DNA of 64,000 nt from Corynebacterium xerosis NBRC 16721 = ATCC 373 (GTDB taxonomy: Bacteria; Actinomycetota; Actinomycetes; Mycobacteriales; Mycobacteriaceae), in the NCBI RefSeq assembly GCF_001552415.1, contig NZ_BCRD01000004.1, positions 186,001 through 250,000 of the forward strand, read 5' to 3'. The translations under genes and the position numbers were made by a program. Below the pieces are notes generated by a model that was not told where the DNA came from, ran no database searches, and was given only the letters and a program-made list of their open reading frames with translations. Positions 9,280-17,303 of this stretch are shown here, piece by piece. Each line of letters starts with the position of its first letter. The stretch's first letter is position 1.

Positions 9280-9593
9280 TCATCCAGATTTACGGCGCCA
9301 TCGAGATCGCCTTCCGCATCGTCATCCCGATGATCGTCGCCCTGGCATCGGTCGCCGGGCTGGTCATCGTGCTGACGACCCGCGCCGACGCCTTCGACGC
9401 CGCCGACCGCAAGAGCAAGGGCGTGTGGGCGGCGATGCTGGGCGGGTCCGCCATGTTCCTGGCGTTCCCCTGGCTCGGCTGGATGATGCTGGGCATCCCG
9501 ATCATCGCGGCGCTGGTGATCACCGGCATCTACTGGCTCGACGTGCGGCCGCAGATCCGCGGCATCCTGGACAACGCCCAGGGCGGCTGGTAG
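9276..9593 (+). CDS. DUF2516 family membrane protein
   Basis: 105 residues with three hydrophobic segments (about 8-33, 47-68, 71-92) and a short polar tail. It is the counterpart of the gene downstream of hbhA in mycobacteria. ATG overlaps the upstream stop (ATGA), so it is translationally coupled to the HbhA-like gene and may help place or stabilise that protein at the membrane (inference). Function unknown. Confidence 0.85.
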   Translation: MIIQIYGAIEIAFRIVIPMIVALASVAGLVIVLTTRADAFDAADRKSKGVWAAMLGGSAMFLAFPWLGWMMLGIPIIAALVITGIYWLDVRPQIRGILDNAQGGW

Positions 9594-9639
9594 CCCGCCC
9601 CGGACGCAGCGCATCGCGTTCACGCGGGCGTCGCAAAGC

Positions 9640-9681
9640 CGAAAGCCGGCCCCACCACCTTGGCGGTGGGGCCGGCTTTCG
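9640..9681. terminator. bidirectional terminator between DUF2516 gene and purU
   Basis: A perfect 17-bp stem (CGAAAGCCGGCCCCACC at 9640-9656 with 9665-9681) has an 8-nt loop. A-rich and T-rich ends on both sides let it serve both convergent genes. Confidence 0.9.
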
Positions 9682-9703
9682 CGCGTTCGGCTGCGCGGGC
9701 GAT

Positions 9704-10609
9704 CTAGTCGAAGACCACCGTGCGGTTGCCGTAGACCTGCACGCGGTCCTCGAGGTGCCAGCGCAGGCCGCGGGCCAGCACCTGCTTCTCGGCGTCGCGC
9801 CCCTCGCGCTGCATGTCGCGGGGGGTGTCCTTGTGGGACACGCGGATGACGTCCTGTTCGATGATCGGGCCGTCGTCGAGGTCCGACGTCGCGTAATGGC
9901 AGGTGGCGCCGATGAGCTTCACGCCGCGCTTGTGCGCCTGGTGGTACGGGCGGGCGCCCATGAACGACGGCAGGAAGCTGTGGTGGATGTTGATGGCCCG
10001 GCCCTCCCACATCTCGCACAGATCCGCGGGCAGGATCTGCATGAAACGCGCCAGCACGATGGCGTCGGGGTTCTCGGCGTTGACCAGCTGGGCAACCTCG
10101 TCGAAGGCCTTGCGCTTGCCGATGGCGTCCTTGGGGAAGGGCACGTGGTGGAACGGGATGCCGTGGGCGCGGGCCAGCGGCTCGAGGTTGTCGTGGTTGC
10201 CGATGACCGCGGCGACCTCCATGGGGTAATCGTTCTGGTCGACGCGGCCGAGGAGGTCCTGCAGGCAGTGGCCTTCCTTGGTCACCAGGATCACCGCGCG
10301 CTTGGGCACGCCGTTGTCGGAGATCTTCCACTTCGCCTCGGGGCCGAGCTGCTCGACGATCGGCTGGAAGGCCTCGCGGACCTCTTCCAGCGTCATGTCC
10401 AGCTCGTCGGCGCGGACGGCCTGGCGGGTGAAGAACCACTTGCTCTCGGGGTCGGAGAAGAAGTGGGCCTCGGTGATCCAGGCGCCGATTCCGGTCAGGA
10501 AGGACGACAGGTGCGAGACGATGCCGGTCGAGTCGGGGCAGCCCAGCGTGAGGATGTACTGGCGCTCCTGGGGGGCCTGCTTCGGTTGGGCCAACGGTGA
10601 ACGGGTCAT
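9704..10609 (-). CDS. purU: formyltetrahydrofolate deformylase
   Basis: PurU (301 residues) hydrolyses 10-formyl-THF to THF and formate, balancing one-carbon units and supplying formate to purine synthesis. The N-terminal ACT domain (LGCPDSTGIVSHLSSFL) is the regulatory part. The C-terminal formyltransferase fold contains INIHHSFLPSFMGARPYHQA and the catalytic-loop Asp in TSDLDDGPIIEQ. ATG at 10609 was preferred over an upstream in-frame ATG because a TAAAAT box lies exactly 7 nt upstream and the resulting length is normal. Divergent from the DeoC-family gene. Confidence 0.95.
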   Translation of the reverse strand: MTRSPLAQPKQAPQERQYILTLGCPDSTGIVSHLSSFLTGIGAWITEAHFFSDPESKWFFTRQAVRADELDMTLEEVREAFQPIVEQLGPEAKWKISDNGVPKRAVILVTKEGHCLQDLLGRVDQNDYPMEVAAVIGNHDNLEPLARAHGIPFHHVPFPKDAIGKRKAFDEVAQLVNAENPDAIVLARFMQILPADLCEMWEGRAINIHHSFLPSFMGARPYHQAHKRGVKLIGATCHYATSDLDDGPIIEQDVIRVSHKDTPRDMQREGRDAEKQVLARGLRWHLEDRVQVYGNRTVVFD

Positions 10610-10616
10610 TCCCGGG

Positions 10617-10639
10617 ATTTTAGCCGTCCGGCCTACGCT
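10617..10639. promoter_or_regulatory. overlapping divergent leaderless promoters (purU / DeoC-family gene)
   Basis: On the minus strand TAAAAT (10622-10617) is 7 nt from the purU ATG. On the plus strand TACGCT (10634-10639) is 7 nt from the ATG at 10647. The start codons are only 37 bp apart, so the two polymerase footprints must compete. Confidence 0.65.
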
Positions 10640-10646
10640 GGACGCC

Positions 10647-11447
10647 ATGAGCCAGCCGTTGCCGCCCAACTCCGGGCCCGCCGCCGCGTCCGAGCCTTCC
10701 GCGCCTTCCGCCGCGTCCCGGTCCGCGGGAGCCCCGGTGCCCGCGTCGTCCGTGGATGCGGCGATCCTCGATCCGGAGCTGACGGCCGACGAGGTGCGGG
10801 CGGCCGTGGCGGCCGCGGCGGAGGCCGGGTGCGCGGGGGTCCGCCTGCATCCGCCGATGCTCGATCAGTTGGGCCCGGGCGGCAGCGCCGCGGCGGGTCT
10901 GCGGGTGGGCGTCGTCTGCGGCTTTCCGACGGGCCGGTCGCACATCCTGGTCAAGGCCGCCGAAGCCCGCCTGGCGGCGGAACGCGGCGCCCACGACGTC
11001 GCCGTGGTCCTGGACCGGGCGGCGGTGGCCGCCGGCGACGCCAATGCGGTGCTGTCGGAGGTCGTGGCCCTGCGGGGCGCGGTGACCGCCCCGACGCAGC
11101 TGACGGTGGTCGTGGAATCGGCGCTGCACGCGTCTGGCCGGATCGACGATGACGCGTTCGACGCGATCATCGGCGCGGTGGCCGCCGGCGGCGCCGATGC
11201 CATCGCCACGGCCACCGGATGGCACCCGGACGGCGTCGGGGGACCGGAGCAGATCCGCAGGATCGCCGCCGCAGCCGGAGCCGCCGCAGGGCCCGGGGCC
11301 GGAGCGGGGTCGGGGTCCATCGGCATCATCGCGGTCATCGACGGCGGCGGCCCCGGCCCCGCGGACGACGACGCCTCCGCCGCGCGTGCGGCGGAGGCGA
11401 TGGCCGCAGGGGCACACGTCGTGCAGCTGCGGCGCCTTCCGGGGTAG
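10647..11447 (+). CDS. DeoC/Fba-fold protein, catalytic residues of deoxyribose-phosphate aldolase missing
   Basis: 266 residues in the syntenic place of deoC. The fold signature is clear: VCGFPTGRSHILVKAAEARL, VVVESAL and ADAIATATGWHP align with the DeoC blocks. The Schiff-base lysine of (F/V)KTSTG is Ala187, the proton-relay Asp of the DMV block is Ala119, and the second lysine of the KxxGG(V/I)R block is absent (AVIDGGGPG). The whole protein has a single lysine (in HILVKAAE), so class I aldolase chemistry at the usual site is impossible. The N-terminal ~35 residues and the 210-250 region are Ala/Gly/Pro-rich low complexity. The frame is intact and has its own promoter, which argues for a retained non-aldolase role. 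Automatic annotation will probably call it deoC. Confidence 0.75.
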   Translation: MSQPLPPNSGPAAASEPSAPSAASRSAGAPVPASSVDAAILDPELTADEVRAAVAAAAEAGCAGVRLHPPMLDQLGPGGSAAAGLRVGVVCGFPTGRSHILVKAAEARLAAERGAHDVAVVLDRAAVAAGDANAVLSEVVALRGAVTAPTQLTVVVESALHASGRIDDDAFDAIIGAVAAGGADAIATATGWHPDGVGGPEQIRRIAAAAGAAAGPGAGAGSGSIGIIAVIDGGGPGPADDDASAARAAEAMAAGAHVVQLRRLPG

Positions 11448-11497
11448 GCGGCGGTCGCGCGGGGCGCGGGCCGTCGCCAAGCGAAAAGCCGGGGGAC

Positions 11498-12325
11498 CTA
11501 GCGGTACTCGATGGCCGACACGCTCGACAGCGCGATGTCGCGGCCGTCGAGGGTGATGGCCATGCCCCCGTCGGTCACCTCGACCCCGGCGACCGTGAAA
11601 CCGTGCCCGATCTGCTGGGCCGGGCCGGTCACGGCGGCGTCGGCGAAGCGGGAGATCAGCCCGTCGGCCTGAACGCCCAGCACCGAACCTCCCTCGACCT
11701 CCACCGCGATGCCGCCGTCGCGCACCACCGGCCGAAGATCGGCGGTGGCCAGGCCACCGGAGAACTCCGCGGTGAGCACGCCGCGATCCGGATGCGGGGT
11801 CAGGGCCGTCAGCCGCACCGCCGAGGACACGAGATCCTCGAAGATGTTGCCCGAACCGCCCGTGGCGTCGGAGACGCGGATGTTCGCCTCAGCGATCATC
11901 AGGTCCGACGGCAGCTCCGCGACCACCTCGACACGCGACGCCACCGGGTCGCTGGTGTTGGAGATGTCGACGTCGGTCAGCGTCACGTCGGCGGCGGGGG
12001 AGCCGATGATCTGCGGCGCGCCGTTTTCCGCGCGCGGGTCGGTGATCTGCAGCGTCGACGGGGTCCTCAGGTTCATGCCGCCGAGTTCGCTGGTCAGCAG
12101 CGCCAGCAGCACGGGGTTGGACCCGAAGGACGTTTGCACGTCCTCCGACACCACCGCGCCGCGCGACTGCTCCGCCTCGCGGAAACCGTCCGAGATCTCC
12201 TTGCCCAGGAACATGCGCAGGGCGATCTCGCCGACGACCAGCACCAGGGCGACGACCAGCACGACGCCGACGATCACCCCGAGCGGATTGCCGCGCTTCT
12301 TGGTCCTTTTCCTCTTCGCGTTCAC
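11498..12325 (-). CDS. LmeA-like (DUF2993) membrane-anchored lipid-binding protein
   Basis: 275 residues. A Lys/Arg-rich start (MNAKRKRTKKRG) and one helix (about 14-36) anchor the protein with the bulk outside. The outer part is an all-beta, low-complexity-free domain (VTLTDVDISNTSDPVASRVE, GHGFTVAGVEVTDGGMAITL) typical of the DUF2993/LmeA family, whose mycobacterial member binds phosphatidylinositol species and supports lipomannan maturation. That role here is inference. GTG start; a CATGCT box is 7 nt upstream. Confidence 0.75.
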   Translation of the reverse strand: MNAKRKRTKKRGNPLGVIVGVVLVVALVLVVGEIALRMFLGKEISDGFREAEQSRGAVVSEDVQTSFGSNPVLLALLTSELGGMNLRTPSTLQITDPRAENGAPQIIGSPAADVTLTDVDISNTSDPVASRVEVVAELPSDLMIAEANIRVSDATGGSGNIFEDLVSSAVRLTALTPHPDRGVLTAEFSGGLATADLRPVVRDGGIAVEVEGGSVLGVQADGLISRFADAAVTGPAQQIGHGFTVAGVEVTDGGMAITLDGRDIALSSVSAIEYR

Positions 12326-12332
12326 GCCTCAC

Positions 12333-12338
12333 AGCATG
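12333..12338 (-). promoter_or_regulatory. -10 box of the LmeA-like gene
   Basis: Reverse-strand CATGCT with a 7-nt gap to the GTG at 12325, consistent with a leaderless transcript. The flanking 12326-12432 gap holds nothing else I recognise. Confidence 0.45.
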
Positions 12339-12432
12339 GCGGAATTCGCGCGGCAGAGCCAACGGCCGCCGCCGGAAGGCCGTAGGACTGCTGCCTGTCT
12401 GCTGCCGGGCTGTCGCGGGACTCTCGCCCGGA

Positions 12433-13263
12433 TCAGGCGAATCCGGCCTCGTACTCCGGGGCGACGTAGCCGAACGGCACGGTGAACAGGTTGTCGCGCA
12501 CCGGGCGGCGAGGACCGGTCAGCGGCACGCCTTCGCCCGCCAGCATCGCCATCGTCCGCCGCCACCGGATCCGCGGCCCGTGCGGCGCCCATCCGGCGCA
12601 CGTCTCCCACGCCCGGTCCAGGCGCGTCAGCAGATCGTGGATCGGCTCGCCCGGCACGTTGCGGTGGATGAGCACTTTCGGCAGGCGTTCGGCCAGGTCG
12701 GACGGCTTGTCGACGTCCATCGGATCCCACGCCACCGTCAACGACCTCGGCCCCCGCGCATCGAGGAGGACCCACGTCGACCGGCGCCCCAGTTCGTCGC
12801 AGGTGCCCTCGATGAACAGGCCACCGTCGGCCATCCGGCCGGTGACCTCCCGCCACGCATCGTCGACGTCGGCGACGTCGTACTGGCGCAGGACGTTGAA
12901 CGCGCGGACCAGATGCGGCCGCAGCCCCGCCAACTCGAAACCGCCGAGGGCGAAATGCACCCCGTCGCGGTCCGGCAGCACCCGCTCCGGCTCGATCTCC
13001 AGCCCCGTCACCGCCAGATCCGGCCGCACCGTGCGCAGCCGCGCCGCCCACTCGCACGTCGTGGCATGGCTGGCGCCGTAGCCCACGTCCACCGCCAGCG
13101 GCTCCTCGGCGCGGCGCAGCAGCGCGCGGATCTCCGGGTCGTGGACCGCCCAGCGGTCGCACCGGCGCAATCGGTTGACGTTCGTCGTCCCCCTGGTGAC
13201 CACGCCGCGCGGCCCCCGGCCGGTCCACGAACCGGTCCGGAGATTGTGGGCGTGGTTGGCCAT
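12433..13263 (-). CDS. class I SAM-dependent methyltransferase-like protein
   Basis: 276 residues. The segment [21 protein letters not shown] (about 56-76) resembles the SAM-binding glycine loop, followed by [12 protein letters not shown] with an acidic residue at the end of strand 2. [29 protein letters not shown] resembles the motif IV/post-motif region of methyltransferases. A substrate is not predictable. CATAAT lies 6 nt upstream of the ATG, suggesting a leaderless transcript. It is followed 107 bp later by the LmeA-like gene on the same strand. Confidence 0.65.
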   Translation of the reverse strand: MANHAHNLRTGSWTGRGPRGVVTRGTTNVNRLRRCDRWAVHDPEIRALLRRAEEPLAVDVGYGASHATTCEWAARLRTVRPDLAVTGLEIEPERVLPDRDGVHFALGGFELAGLRPHLVRAFNVLRQYDVADVDDAWREVTGRMADGGLFIEGTCDELGRRSTWVLLDARGPRSLTVAWDPMDVDKPSDLAERLPKVLIHRNVPGEPIHDLLTRLDRAWETCAGWAPHGPRIRWRRTMAMLAGEGVPLTGPRRPVRDNLFTVPFGYVAPEYEAGFA

Positions 13264-13294
13264 GCGCCGATTATGCCGCGAAGCCCGCGGCGCG

Positions 13295-13330
13295 AAAAAA
13301 CGGCCCGCACGCCGGGTGGCGTGCGGGCCG
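13295..13330 (-). terminator. terminator of the DUF2505 gene
   Basis: A perfect 13-bp stem (13301-13313 with 13318-13330) and 4-nt loop is followed on the minus strand by six T residues (AAAAAA at 13295-13300 on plus). Confidence 0.9.
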
Positions 13331-13373
13331 GGCCGTCGTCAAGCAACGACCGGAAAAGCGGGAAAAGCCGGAA

Positions 13374-13877
13374 CTAGGCGTTCTTGGCCAGGTACTCCTG
13401 CAGAATGCCGGCTTCCTTCTGGAACAGGCCATCGACCGCCGCGGCGACCTTCGGCTCCAGGATCGCGCCCATCATGGGCACGTTGACGGTGACGTCGGCG
13501 CCGGTGACGATGGCCGAACCATCGCCGGCCGGGGTCAGCTTCTGCGTGCCGGAGAACGTCACCGGCATGCCCGTGACGTCGGCGTCGACGGTGGCGTCGG
13601 CGGAATCGCCGGCCAGCGGGCCCCAGGAAATGCGGCGAACGACGATGAGGTCGTTCTTGATCAGGGACTTGACGGCGTCGGGCAGCGCGTCGGTGGACAG
13701 GGTCTGCTTGAGCTCGACGTCGATGCGGTCGCCCTCGTTGCTGAAGGACACGACCTCGCCCGCCGGCGTGGACAGGTTCTCGGCCAGGTAAGTCCAGTAC
13801 GCGTTGTCGGACAGCGCGGCGTGGACCTTATCGGGGGCGTAATTGACGTTGGCGGTGATCTCGGTGTGGGAAGCCAT
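13374..13877 (-). CDS. DUF2505 family protein (START/SRPBCC-like fold)
   Basis: 167 residues, the counterpart of mycobacterial Rv0481c next to murB. The sequence reads like a small helix-grip (SRPBCC) lipid- or ligand-binding domain: an N-terminal strand ([20 protein letters not shown]), alternating strands, and a long C-terminal helix ([21 protein letters not shown]). No catalytic residues recognised. ATG at 13877 is preferred over an upstream in-frame start because TAGTAT lies exactly 7 nt upstream. Confidence 0.8.
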   Translation of the reverse strand: MASHTEITANVNYAPDKVHAALSDNAYWTYLAENLSTPAGEVVSFSNEGDRIDVELKQTLSTDALPDAVKSLIKNDLIVVRRISWGPLAGDSADATVDADVTGMPVTFSGTQKLTPAGDGSAIVTGADVTVNVPMMGAILEPKVAAAVDGLFQKEAGILQEYLAKNA

Positions 13878-13883
13878 GCCCCC

Positions 13884-13890
13884 GATACTA
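13884..13890. promoter_or_regulatory. shared -10 region, DUF2505 gene / murB
   Basis: Minus strand TAGTAT (13890-13885) is 7 nt from the DUF2505 ATG. On plus, GATACT (13884-13889) is 12 nt from the murB GTG, giving at most a very short leader. The two -10 boxes overlap almost completely. Confidence 0.5.
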
Positions 13891-13901
13891 ACGTGGGGGA
13901 C

Positions 13902-15041
13902 GTGCACGAATCAGCCTTGACGCGAATCTCCGGTGTTTCCGGGGCCAAAATCGACCACGACGTGGCGTTCCGCGACCTGACGACCCTCCGCCTCGGCGGG
14001 CTGCCCGTCGCCGCCGTGCGCTGCGCGACCGTCGGCGCCGTGGTCGAGGTGGTCCGCATCCTCGATGACGCCGGCGTGCCGCTGCTCATCGTCGGCGGCG
14101 GATCCAACCTGGTCGTCGCCGACGAGCCGGGCGACCTGGTGGCCGTGGTCATCGAGGCCGACGACGTGGTGCTGGGCACCTCCGGCCACGGGCTCGACGT
14201 CGACGGCGCGACCGTCGAGGCGGAGGCCGGGGCCGTGTGGGACGACGTGGTGGAGATGTCCGTCGCCGCCGGGTTCGGCGGCCTGGAGTGCCTGTCGGGG
14301 ATCCCCGGGTCCGCCGGTGCGACGCCGGTGCAGAACGTCGGGGCGTACGGGGCGGAGGTGTCCTCGACCCTGGAGGGCGTGCGCCTCTACGACCGCCGGA
14401 CCGGCGTCGACGAGTGGGTGTCGCCCGAGTCCCTGGACCTGGCCTACCGGTATTCGAACCTGAAGTTCACCGCGCGCGCGGTGGTGCTGGCCGTGCGGTT
14501 CCGCCTGACCGTCGACGGGCTGTCGGCGCCGCTGCGCTACGGCGAGTTGGCCAAGCGCCTGGGCGTTGGTCCGGAGGAGGGGGCGTCCGGCGAGGCCCGT
14601 CGGCCCGTCGCCGACGTCCGCGAGGCGGTGCTGGCGCTGCGCCGCGGCAAGGGCATGGTGCTTGACGACGCCGACCACGACACCTGGTCCGCCGGTTCCT
14701 TCTTCACCAACCCCATCGTCGGTGAGGCGGAGGTCGAAAGCGTCCGCGAGCGGGTGGCGGCCACGTGCGGCGACGACGTGGCGCAGTCGATGCCGTCCTA
14801 CCCGGGCGGGAAGCTGTCCGCGGCGTGGCTGATCGAGCGGGCCGGCTTCCCCAAGGGGCATCCGGGGGAGGGTGCCCCGGCGCGGCTGTCGACCAAGCAC
14901 ACGCTGGCGCTGACCAACCGCGGCGACGCCACCGCCGCCGACCTGATCGCCCTGGCCCGCGAGATCCGCGACGGCGTCCGCGATGCCTTCGGCGTTTCGC
15001 TGGTGCCCGAGCCCGTGTGGATCGGCGCCGAGCTGGATTAG
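13902..15041 (+). CDS. murB: UDP-N-acetylenolpyruvoylglucosamine reductase
   Basis: MurB (379 residues, GTG start) reduces UDP-GlcNAc-enolpyruvate to UDP-MurNAc with NADPH and FAD, a cytoplasmic step of peptidoglycan synthesis. FAD-binding motifs: [21 protein letters not shown] and [28 protein letters not shown] and the C-terminal [10 protein letters not shown] carry the catalytic Ser; [14 protein letters not shown] and the Glu of PEPVWIG complete the site. The GTG at 13902 was chosen because it starts at the family's usual N-terminus and overlaps neither the DUF2505 start nor its promoter. A 25-residue insertion-like Gly/Glu-rich loop ([15 protein letters not shown]) sits mid-protein. Confidence 0.95.
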   Translation: MHESALTRISGVSGAKIDHDVAFRDLTTLRLGGLPVAAVRCATVGAVVEVVRILDDAGVPLLIVGGGSNLVVADEPGDLVAVVIEADDVVLGTSGHGLDVDGATVEAEAGAVWDDVVEMSVAAGFGGLECLSGIPGSAGATPVQNVGAYGAEVSSTLEGVRLYDRRTGVDEWVSPESLDLAYRYSNLKFTARAVVLAVRFRLTVDGLSAPLRYGELAKRLGVGPEEGASGEARRPVADVREAVLALRRGKGMVLDDADHDTWSAGSFFTNPIVGEAEVESVRERVAATCGDDVAQSMPSYPGGKLSAAWLIERAGFPKGHPGEGAPARLSTKHTLALTNRGDATAADLIALAREIRDGVRDAFGVSLVPEPVWIGAELD

Positions 15042-15120
15042 CGGGCGGCGCTCCGGCGGCGCTGGGGATTGCCGGCCGACCCCGTGGTTGGGGCGACGGT
15101 GCTCCGAAATCCCGGCATCG

Positions 15121-15236
15121 AAACCCCGACATCAGTGCACCGGATTCCGCGTTTATCGCAAACCCCGACATCAATACCCCGAAAGGAGCCGGTTAACGCC
15201 GTGAAAAACCCGACATCGGAGGTGATGTCGGGGTTT
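15121..15236. repeat. AAACCCCGACATC repeat cluster after murB
   Basis: The 13-mer AAACCCCGACATC occurs twice as exact direct copies (15121-15133, 15160-15172), once with one C missing (15206-15217) and once as an exact inverted copy (15224-15236). The last two form the terminator hairpin. The rest of the 236-bp gap holds no gene. Confidence 0.8.
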
Positions 15237-15237
15237 T
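15204..15237. terminator. bidirectional terminator between murB and the acyl-CoA ligase gene
   Basis: A stem of 9 GC-rich pairs, one mismatch and four A-T pairs with a 6-nt loop, flanked by A5 on the left and T4 on the right; the genes on both sides converge here. Confidence 0.85.
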
Positions 15238-15277
15238 GATTTCGGGGTTTGGCCGTGGGGCCGGGCGCCCCGGCGGA

Positions 15278-17044
15278 TCAGCGGCGCTTCATCAGCGACT
15301 CGACGCTGCGGCCGGACTCCTCGAGCTGCTCGAGAAGCACGTCACGGACGTCGCGGCGGCGGATCTTGCCCATCTGGTCGCGCGGCATCTCGTCGAGGTG
15401 GAAGAACGCGCGCGGCACCTTGTAACCCGTCAGGTTCGCGCGGGCGTGCTGGCGGTACGCGTCGATGTCCAGGTTCGCGTATTCGGCCAGGGACACAGCC
15501 GCGATGACCAGCTCGGAGCCGTCCTCGCGGGGCAGGCCCACCACCGTCGCGTCGACGATGTCCGGGTGCTCCAACAGCACGCTCTCGACCTCGGCGGGGT
15601 AGACGTTGAAGCCGCCGGTGATGATGACCTCCTTGATGCGCGCCACCAGGCGCAGGAAGCCGTCCTCCTCCAGCACGCCGACGTCGCCGGTGCGGTACCA
15701 GCGGCCCTCCGCGGCGCCGTCGGGGCCGTCGGTGAAGGACTCCTCGGTGTCCTCCGGGCGGTTGAGGTAGCCGGCGAAGACCTGCGGGCCGCGGACGATG
15801 ACCTCGCCTTCGCTGCCGTCCGGCACGTGCTCGGTCGGGTTCTCCGGGTCCACGACCGCGATGTCGGTGTCGGGGAAGGGGATGCCCACGTAACCCGGGC
15901 GGCGGTTGCCGTCCATCGGGTTGCCCACGATGATCGGCGACGTCTCGGTCAGGCCGTAGCCCTCCACCAGTCGGCCGCCGGTCAGGCGCTCCCACTTCTC
16001 CACGATCGACACGGGCAGCGTCGAGGCGCCGCAGAAGGAGTACTTCACGCCGGTGATGTCGATGTTCTTTTCTTCGGCGGCGTTGATGATTTTCTCGTAC
16101 AGCGTCGGCACGCCCGGCACCCACGTCGGGCGGTGCGACTTCATGACCTTCATGATCAGGTCCATCTCGGCCGCCGGGACCAGGACCAGCTCGGCGCCGA
16201 TGAGCATGGCCAGGTTGTTGACGATGGTCAGGCCGTAGGCGTGGAACAGGGGCAGGACGCCGAGAACGGTTTCCTTCTCTTCGCCCAGGCCCGGCACCCA
16301 CGCCCTGCCCATGATGATGTTGGCGACCAGGCCGCGGTGCTTGAGCTGCGCACCCTTCGGGGTGCCGGTGGTGCCGGAGGTGTACATGATCACCGCGACG
16401 TCGTCGATGCCGACGTCGGTGGGTGACTCGATGTCGCGGCCGTCGCCGCCGACCGCGTCGCCGAGCACGGCGTCGAAGCCCATGACCTGCGGGGCGGGGG
16501 CGTGGAGCTTGTCGCGGGAGGCCTTCAGCGCCGGGATCGGCAGCTTCAGTGCGGTGCGCATCACCCACGGCAGGTCGCGGCGCATGTCGACGCCGATGAT
16601 CGTCTCCAGCGGCGTGTCGCGGCGCAGCTCCTCCAGGACCGGCACGGCCTTGTCCCAGCAGACGGCGACGCGGGCGCCGTGGTCGTTGAAGGGGTGGCGC
16701 AGTTCGTGGGCGGTGTAGAGGGGGTTGTGCTCGATGACGATGGCGCCCAGGCGCAGCACCGCCCAGTAGGCGATGACGTGCTGCGGGCAGTTGGGCATCA
16801 CCAGGGCGACGTGGTCGCCGCGGCGCACGCCGAGGGCGCGCAGTCCGGCGGCGGCGCGGCGGACCTGCTCGTCGAGTTCCGTGTAGGTCCAGCCGCGGCC
16901 GAAGAACCGCAGCGCGATGCGATCCGGGTACTGCTCGACCGCCTGGTCGTAGACGTCGATGAGGGTGGTGTCGCCGTAGTCCAGGTGGTGGTCGGTCCAC
17001 TCCGGATAATGCTCGAGCCAGGTCCTGTTGGCCGATGCGCTCAT
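15278..17044 (-). CDS. fadD: long-chain fatty-acid-CoA ligase (AMP-forming)
   Basis: 588 residues of the ANL superfamily; activates a fatty acid as acyl-AMP and transfers it to CoA. The P-loop is YTSGTTGTPKGAQL (about 224-237); other motifs are GYGLTETSP, YRTGDVG and the C-terminal hinge/Lys region IKEVIITGGFNVYPAEVE with MGKIRR at the end. No signal peptide. AGGAGG lies a normal distance before the ATG. The gene stands alone, convergent with murB and divergent from mshA. Its promoter region carries a 9-bp direct repeat that may be a regulator site. Substrate chain length is not predictable. Confidence 0.92.
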   Translation of the reverse strand: MSASANRTWLEHYPEWTDHHLDYGDTTLIDVYDQAVEQYPDRIALRFFGRGWTYTELDEQVRRAAAGLRALGVRRGDHVALVMPNCPQHVIAYWAVLRLGAIVIEHNPLYTAHELRHPFNDHGARVAVCWDKAVPVLEELRRDTPLETIIGVDMRRDLPWVMRTALKLPIPALKASRDKLHAPAPQVMGFDAVLGDAVGGDGRDIESPTDVGIDDVAVIMYTSGTTGTPKGAQLKHRGLVANIIMGRAWVPGLGEEKETVLGVLPLFHAYGLTIVNNLAMLIGAELVLVPAAEMDLIMKVMKSHRPTWVPGVPTLYEKIINAAEEKNIDITGVKYSFCGASTLPVSIVEKWERLTGGRLVEGYGLTETSPIIVGNPMDGNRRPGYVGIPFPDTDIAVVDPENPTEHVPDGSEGEVIVRGPQVFAGYLNRPEDTEESFTDGPDGAAEGRWYRTGDVGVLEEDGFLRLVARIKEVIITGGFNVYPAEVESVLLEHPDIVDATVVGLPREDGSELVIAAVSLAEYANLDIDAYRQHARANLTGYKVPRAFFHLDEMPRDQMGKIRRRDVRDVLLEQLEESGRSVESLMKRR

Positions 17045-17057
17045 GAGGTGCCTCCTT

Positions 17058-17081
17058 CGTAACTTACTGGAGCGTAACTTA
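17058..17081. promoter_or_regulatory. direct repeat in the fadD promoter region
   Basis: CGTAACTTA occurs twice (17058-17066, 17073-17081), starts 15 bp apart, just upstream of the fadD ribosome-binding site. Such paired sites often bind a fatty-acid-responsive regulator; the regulator is unknown. The rest of the 259-bp divergent gap to mshA shows nothing else recognisable. Confidence 0.45.
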
Positions 17082-17303
17082 TCATCATTTCAATATCGAC
17101 GCAGTTGCGCTGCCGCCGTTCGCGTGATGCGCTGCCGCCGGCGCCGCACAGCGCACGGCGCCGCCGTTCACCTCAACTGTCCCAGAATTCGGGCCGGCGC
17201 CGACGCGGGCGGGCCGCGGCGAGTGCACCCGAAGTGAAATCCCGGGCGCCCTCCCGGTGAAGGGTGTTTGCGGACCCTGCTTTACGACGGGCATTGTGGA
17301 GCC

